From NCBI RefSeq assembly GCF_015706575.1, contig NW_024037056.1, positions 15,117,405-15,181,404 of the forward strand: a stretch of DNA of 64,000 nt. Reading direction: 5' to 3'. Positions 54,962 to 64,000 of the stretch are shown here, one piece after another. Position numbers and translations under genes: made by a program. Position 1 is the stretch's first letter. Each line of letters starts with the position of its first letter. A model generated the notes under the pieces. It did not search any database, had not been told where the DNA came from, and saw only the letters and a list, made by a program, of their open reading frames with translations. This stretch comes from Patiria miniata (lineage: Eukaryota > Echinodermata > Asteroidea > Valvatida > Asterinidae).

Positions 54962-57900
54962 TGATAAAAATGCAAGGCTAACCCCTTGCATTCTTGATTT
55001 TCCAAAAAAAGGGCGAATTTTGCCCAATTTTTATCAAAATTGGGCAAAATTAAAAAATGCAAGGCTAAAGGCTTACATTTGTGAATTTCCATTAAAAGCA
55101 AACTTTTGCCCAATTTTTATCAAAATGCAAGGTTAACCCCTTACATTCTTGATTTCCCCCAAAAAGGCAAATTTTGCTCAATTGTGATCAAAATGCAAGG
55201 TTAACCCCTTACATTTTTAATTTTCCAAAAAAAGGCAAATTTTGCCCAATTTTGATAAAAATGCAAGGCTAACCCCTTACATTTTTAATTTTTCAGAAAA
55301 AGTCAAATTTTGCCCAATTTTGATGAAAATGCAAGGCTAACCCCTTACATTTTTAATTTTTCAGAAAAAGTCAAATTTTGTCCAATTTTGATAAAAATGC
55401 AAGGCTAACCCCTTACATTTGTGAATTTCCTTTAAAAGCAAAATTTTGCCCAATTTTGATGAAAATGCAAGGCTAACCCCTTACATTTTTGATTTTCCAA
55501 AAAAAAGCAAATTTTGCTCAATTTTGATAGAAATGCAAGGCTAACCCCTTACATTTTTGATTTTTCATGAAAAGTCAAATTTTGTCCAATTTTGATAAAA
55601 ATGCAAGGCTAACCCCTTACATTTGTGAATTTCCACAAAAAGCAAAATTTTGCCCAATTTTGATGAAAATGCAAGGCTAACCCCTAACATTCTTGATTTT
55701 CCAAAAAAAGGCAAATTTTGCTCAATTTTGATAAAAATGCAAGGCTAACCCCTTACATTTTTAATTTTTCAGAAAAAGTCAAATTTTACCCAATTTTGAT
55801 AAAAATGCAAGGCTAACCCCTTACATTATTAATTTTTCAGAAAAAGTCAAATTTTGCCCAATTTTGATAAAAATGCAAGGCTAACCCCTTACATTTTTGA
55901 TTTTTCATGAAAAGTCCAATTTTGTCCAATTTTGATAAAAATGCAAGGCTAACCCCTTACATTTGTGAATTTCCACAAAAAGTCAAATTTTGCCCAATTT
56001 TGATGAAAATGCAAGGCTAACCCCTTACATTTTTGATTTTTCAGAAAAAGTCAAATTTTGTCCAATTTTGATAAAAATGCAAGGCTAACCCCTTACATTT
56101 GTGAATTTCCACAAAAAGTCAAATTTTGCCCAATTTTGATGAAAATGCAAGGCTAACCCCTTACATTCTTGATTTTTCAGAAAAAGGCAAATTTTGCTCA
56201 ATTTTGATAAAAATGCAAGGCTAACCCCTTACATTTGTGATTTTTCAGAAAAGATCAAATTTTGCTCAATTTTGATAAAAATGCAAGGCTAACCCCTTAC
56301 ATTATTAATTTTTCAGAAAAAGTCAAATTTTGCCCAATTTTGATAAAAATGCAAGGCTAACCCCTTACATTTTTGATTTTTCATGAAAAGTCAAATTTTG
56401 TCCAATTTTGATAAAAATGCAAGGCTAACCCCTTACATTTGTGAATTTCCACAAAAAGCAAAATTTTGCCCAATTTTGATGAAAATGCAATGCTAACCCC
56501 TAACATTCTTGATTTTCCAAAAAAAGGCAAATTTTGCTCAATTTTGATAAAAATGCAAGGCTAACCCCTTACATTTGTGAATTTCCACAAAAAGTCAAAT
56601 TTTGTCCAATTTTGATAAAAATGCAAGGCTAACCCCTTACATTTTTAATTTTTCAGAAAAAGTCAAATTTTGCCCAATTTTGATGAAAATGCAAGGCTAA
56701 CCCCTTACATTTTTAATTTTTCAGAAAAAGTCAAATTTTGCCCAATTTTGATAAAAATGCAAGGCTAACCCCTTACATTTTTGATTTTTCAGAAAAAGTC
56801 AAATTTTGCCCAATTTTGATAAAAACGCAAGGCTAACCTCTTACATTTTTGATTTTTCATGAAAAGTCAAATTTTGTCCAATTTTGATAAAAATGCAAGG
56901 CTAACCCCTTACATTTGTGAATTTCCTTTAAAAGCAAAATTTTGCCCAATTTTGATGAAAATGCAAGGCTAACCCCTTACATTTTTGATTTTCCAAAAAA
57001 AAGCAAATTTTGCTCAATTTTGATAGAAATGCAAGGCTAACCCCTTACATTTTTAATTTTTCAGAAAAAGTCAAATTTTGCCCAATTTTGATGAAAATGC
57101 AAGGCTAACCCCTTACATTTTTAATTTTTCAGAAAAAGTCAAATTTTGCCCAATTTTGATGAAAATGCAAGGCTAACCCCTTACATTTTTAATTTTTCAG
57201 AAAAAGTCAAATTTTGCCCAATTTTGATAAAAATGCAAGGCTAACCCCTTACATTTTTGATTTTTCATGAAAAGTCAATTTTTGTCCAATTTTGATAAAA
57301 ATGCAAGGCTAACCCCTTACATTTTTAATTGTTCAGAAAAAGTCAAATTTTGCCCAATTTTGATAAAAATGCAAGGCTAACCCCTTACATTTTTAATTTT
57401 TCAGAAAAAGTCAAATTTTGCCCAATTTTGATGAAAATGCAAGGCTAACCCCTTACATTTTTAATTTTTCAGAAAAAGTCAAATTTTGTCCAATTTTGAT
57501 AAAAATGCAAGGCTAACCCCTTACATTTGTGAATTTCCTTTAAAAGCAAAATTTTGCCCAATTTTGATGAAAATGCAAGGCTAACCCCTTACATTTTTGA
57601 TTTTCCAAAAAAAAGCAAATTTTGCTCAATTTTGATAGAAATGCAAGGCTAACCCCTTACATTTTTAATTTTTCAGAAAAAGTCAAATTTTGCCCAATTT
57701 TGATGAAAATGCAAGGCTAACCCCTTACATTTTTAATTTTTCAGAAAAAGTCAAATTTTGTCCAATTTTGATAAAAACGCAAGGCTAACCCCTTACATTT
57801 TTGATTTTTCAGAAAAAGTCAAATTTTGTCCAATTTTGATAAAAATGCAAGGCTAACCCCTTACATTTTTAATTTTTCAGAAAAAGTCAAATTTTGCCCA

Positions 57901-60136
57901 ATTTTGATAAAAATGCAAGGCTAACCCCTTACATTCGTGAATTTCCACCATAAGTCAAATTTTGCCCAATTTTGATAAAAATGCAAGGCTAACCCCTTAC
58001 ATTTTTGATTTTTCATGAAAAGTCCAATTTTGTCCAATTTTGATAAAAATGCAAGGCTAACCCCTTTTATTTGTGAATTTCCTTTAAAAGCAAAATTTTG
58101 CCCAATTTTGATGAAAATGCAAGGCTAACCCCTTACATTCTTGATTTTCCAAAAAAAAACCAAATTTTGCTCAATTTTGATAGAAATGCAAGGCTAACCC
58201 CTTACATTTTTAATTTTTCAGAAAAAGTCAAATTTTGCCCAATTTTGATAAAAACGCAAGGCTAACCCCTTACATTTTTGATTTTTCAGAAAAAGTCAAA
58301 TTTTGCCCAATTTTGATAAAAATGCAAGGCTAACCCCTTACATTTGTGAATTTCCACAAAAAGTCAAATTTTGCCCAATTTTGATAAAAATGCAAGGCTA
58401 ACCCCTTACATTGTTTATTTTTCAGAAAAAGTCAAATTTTGCCCAATTTTGATAAAAATGCAAGGCTAACCCCTTACATTTTTAATTTTTCAGAAGAAGT
58501 CAAATTTTGTCCAATTTTGATAAAAATGCAAGGCTAACCCCTTTTATTTGTGAATTTCCTTTAAAGACAAAATTTTGCCCAATTTTGATGAAAATGCAAG
58601 GCTAACCCCTTACATTCTTGATTTTCCAAAAAAAAACCAAATTTTGCTCAATTTTGATAGAAATGCAAGGCTAACCCCTTACATTTTTAATTTTTCAGAA
58701 AAAGTCAAATTTTGCCCAATTTTGATAAAAACGCAAGGCTAACCCCTTACATTTTTGATTTTTCAGAAAAAGTCAAATTTTGCCCAATTTTGATAAAAAT
58801 GCAAGGCTAACCCCTTACATTTGTGAATTTCCACAAAAAGTCAAATTTTGCCCAATTTTGATAAAAATGCAAGGCTAACCCCTTACATTTGTGAATTTCC
58901 ACAAAAAGTCAAATTTTGCCCAATTTTGATAAAAATGCAAGGCTAACCCCTTACATTTTTTATTTTTCAGAAAAAGTCAAATTTTGCCCAATTTTGATAA
59001 AAATGCAAGGCTAACCCCTTACATTTTTAATTTTTCAGAAGAAGTCAAATTTTGTCCAATTTTGATAAAAATGCAAGGCTAACCCCTTACATTTTTTATT
59101 TTTCATGAAAAGTCAAATTTTGTCCAATTTTGATAAAAATGCAAGGCTAACCCCTTACATTTGTGAATTTCCTTTAAAAGCAAAATTTTGCCCAATTTTG
59201 ATGAAAATGCAAGGCTAACCCCTTACATTCTTGATTTTCCAAAAAAAAAACAAATTTTGCTCAATTTTGATAGAAATGCAAGGCTAACCCCTTACATTTT
59301 TAATTTTTCAGAAAAAGTCAAATTTTGTCCAATTTTGATAAAAATGCAAGGCTAACCCCTTACATTTGTGAATTTCCACAAAAAGCCAAATTTTGCCCAA
59401 TTTTGGTAAAAATGCAAGGCTAACCCCTTACATTTTTGATTTTCCAAAAAAAGGCAAATTTTGCTCAATTTTGATCAAAATGCAAGGCTAACCCCTTACA
59501 TTTTTAATTTATCAGAAAAAGTCAAATTTTGCCCAATTTTGATAAAAATGCAAGTCTAACCCCTTACATTTTTAATTTTTCAGAAGAAGTCAAATTTTGC
59601 CCAGTTTTGATAAAAATGCAAGGCTAACCCCTTACATTTTTAATTTTTCATGAAAAGTCAATTTTTGTCCAATTTTGATAAAAATGCAAGGCTAACCCCT
59701 TACATTTGTGAATTTGATAAATACATTCTTGATTTTCCAAAAAAAAGCAAATTTTGCTCAATTTTGATAGAAATGCAAGGCTAACCCCTTACATTTTTAA
59801 TTTTTCAGAAAAAGTCAAATTTTGTCCAATTTTGATAAAAATGCAAGGCTAACCCCTTACATTTGTGAATTTCCACAAAAAGCAAAATTTTGCCCAATTT
59901 TGGTAAAAATGCAAGGCTAACCCCCTTACATTTTTGATTTTCCAAAAAAAGGCAAATTTTGCTCAATTTTGATCAAAATGCAAGGCTAACCCCTTACATT
60001 TTTAATTTTTCAGAAAAAGTCAAATTTTGCCCAATTTTGATAAAAATGCAAGGCTAACCCCTTACATTCTTGATTTTCCAAAAAAAGGCAAATTTTGCTC
60101 AATTTTGATAAAACTGCAAGGCTAACCCCTTACATC
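54962..60136. repeat. 68-bp satellite array, about 76 copies
   Basis: The unit is built on aaaatgcaaggctaacccct then tacatttttaatttttcag, then aaaaagtcaaattttgcccaattttgat. The period is 68 bp over about 5.2 kb. At least four variants alternate, told apart by the middle (tcag-aaaaagtc, tccac-aaaaag, tcatgaaaagtc, tccaaaaaaagg). The left-edge units (54962-55250) are the most divergent. It lies between two convergent genes. No coding sense. Confidence 0.96.
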
Positions 60137-61297
60137 TTTATCTTTGTTCATTAGGGGAGAGAATTCAAATTAAATACTAGCACTTTGATGAATTTGTTTG
60201 GGTAAGAATCTCAAAATTTTAATTTTTTTTTGCCTTTGAGCACTAGAAAACAGTGCTAAATATAACAACAAACTCATTTAAATAACAATGTCACGTCAAA
60301 AAAAGTTATGTGCAAACATTCCTTCAAAACAATAATACTAAGAGTATTTTCATATAAATACATGTAAGACGGAGAAAACAAACACCTGTCTTGACAATTT
60401 GCTAAAAAGCACCACAAATTTAGATATTTACTCCGACACAAATTCATTGCATTTTACAAAACAATAACATTACCAATGTTCTGCAAAAGAACGTTGCTTA
60501 AAAGTTAAAAAATAATAATACAGCCACGGCAATACAACATACAATGTATTACAAACATCGCAAATATCTTTGGGATTTTGTTCATTTTAGGTAACAATGA
60601 AATCAGACTTTCAATAATCATTGCTAAATGTTAATATACATTTACTCTTTAAATCAGTTGCGAAAACCAGCTCCCAACCAATTAGAAACTTACTTAGTAA
60701 AATGCTGTTGTCAGTCTAAGAGACGGTCTTTGTGATTGGTTAATGGAACATCACGGACTCTTGGCAACCCTAGCCAACCAATTGAGGCTGTTGTTTCAAT
60801 GCAATTTTTTTGAGACTCAATGTCACAACCTGTGATTGGTCAATCCATAACAACACATCTTGAGGTCAACCAATAGGAAACCTCATTACATAAAGCTGTT
60901 CCAATGATGCAATTTGATTGGTCATATCTACCAACCAACAAAAATCACTTACACATTCACCGCAACTGTCAAGAATTTTTATAATTTCTTTGGCAGGCTT
61001 CTAAGTCGACACAACAATTATAACAAATGCTGAATATTTTGGTTATATATTATATTTATTAAATAGAATTTACATATTTTTGACAGGTGTCGACATTTTT
61101 GATTTATCTTCAGGAACAAACCAGGTGGAAACTCATGAATACATTCCATTGGATATTAACAATTGTGTCAGCCAATCAGAGTTCAGCTTTGATTGATTTG
61201 TTTTACTTGACACAAATGTCTGCCCCTTTGATTGGATATACTGATATGCATATGGCTGCCATAAATGAACGTGGCTACCCTTCTGAGAATATTTCCC
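60137..61297. other. Between satellite and PHTF stop: PHTF 3' untranslated region and spacer
   Basis: 60670-61240 is unusually dense in ccaat/attgg words (at least nine). No exon. Confidence 0.45.
61055..61060 (-). terminator. Candidate polyadenylation signal of PHTF
   Basis: AATAAA on the minus strand, about 240 bases past the PHTF stop and about 0.9 kb before the satellite array. Confidence 0.4.
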
Positions 61298-63943
<2,646 letters not shown>

Positions 63944-64000
63944 CTGTATGACGCCAAAATAACAAACAAACATTGAAAGTACGTAAGATCATTTGCTTTG

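Noticed and set aside
54962-60136. CRISPR-like array
   Set aside because: Units are contiguous variants of one 68-bp sequence with no unique spacers, in an animal genome.

Overview
This looks like nuclear DNA from an invertebrate animal. Coding exons are small, have canonical GT-AG introns and sit in AT-rich, repeat-packed introns. The two recognisable genes are animal-specific families, and the DNA is full of short palindromes built on tacatgta and taccggta. A marine deuterostome (echinoderm, cephalochordate or hemichordate) is my best guess, but the sequence alone does not settle it.

Layout. 1-18.1 kb: no convincing coding exon; a mosaic of short inverted-repeat (MITE-like) DNA elements, SINE fragments and tandem repeats upstream of the first gene. 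18.16-49.8 kb, plus strand: a complete-looking gene for an extracellular heparan-sulfate 6-O-endosulfatase (SULF1/2 family). I can chain 16 coding exons with consistent phases into a 1483-residue protein. The first 868 residues match the whole length of vertebrate SULF. The last exon adds about 615 cysteine-free, Ser/Thr/Pro/Glu-rich residues with repeated acidic Ser-Gly motifs typical of glycosaminoglycan attachment. 49.8-54.9 kb: intergenic DNA. 54.96-60.14 kb: a 68-bp satellite of roughly 76 copies. 61.3-63.94 kb, minus strand: the last four coding exons of a PHTF1/2 homologue, running off the right edge. The two genes converge, with the satellite between them.

How the parts relate. The sulfatase has a signal peptide, the alkaline-phosphatase-like sulfatase core with the formylglycine cysteine, a basic hydrophilic domain with a furin-type site, and the C-terminal cysteine-rich domain. 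The extra tail would make this enzyme a candidate proteoglycan or mucin-like protein. Intron 11 holds four 125-bp tandem copies of the start of exon 12, each with its splice acceptor; a 1.1-kb DNA transposon later split the last copy. The introns also hold several foldback families, tRNA-derived SINEs (an inverted pair lies just before the last exon) and an 11-bp minisatellite that recurs at other sites in the window. I saw no retroviral or LTR-type element, rRNA or CRISPR.
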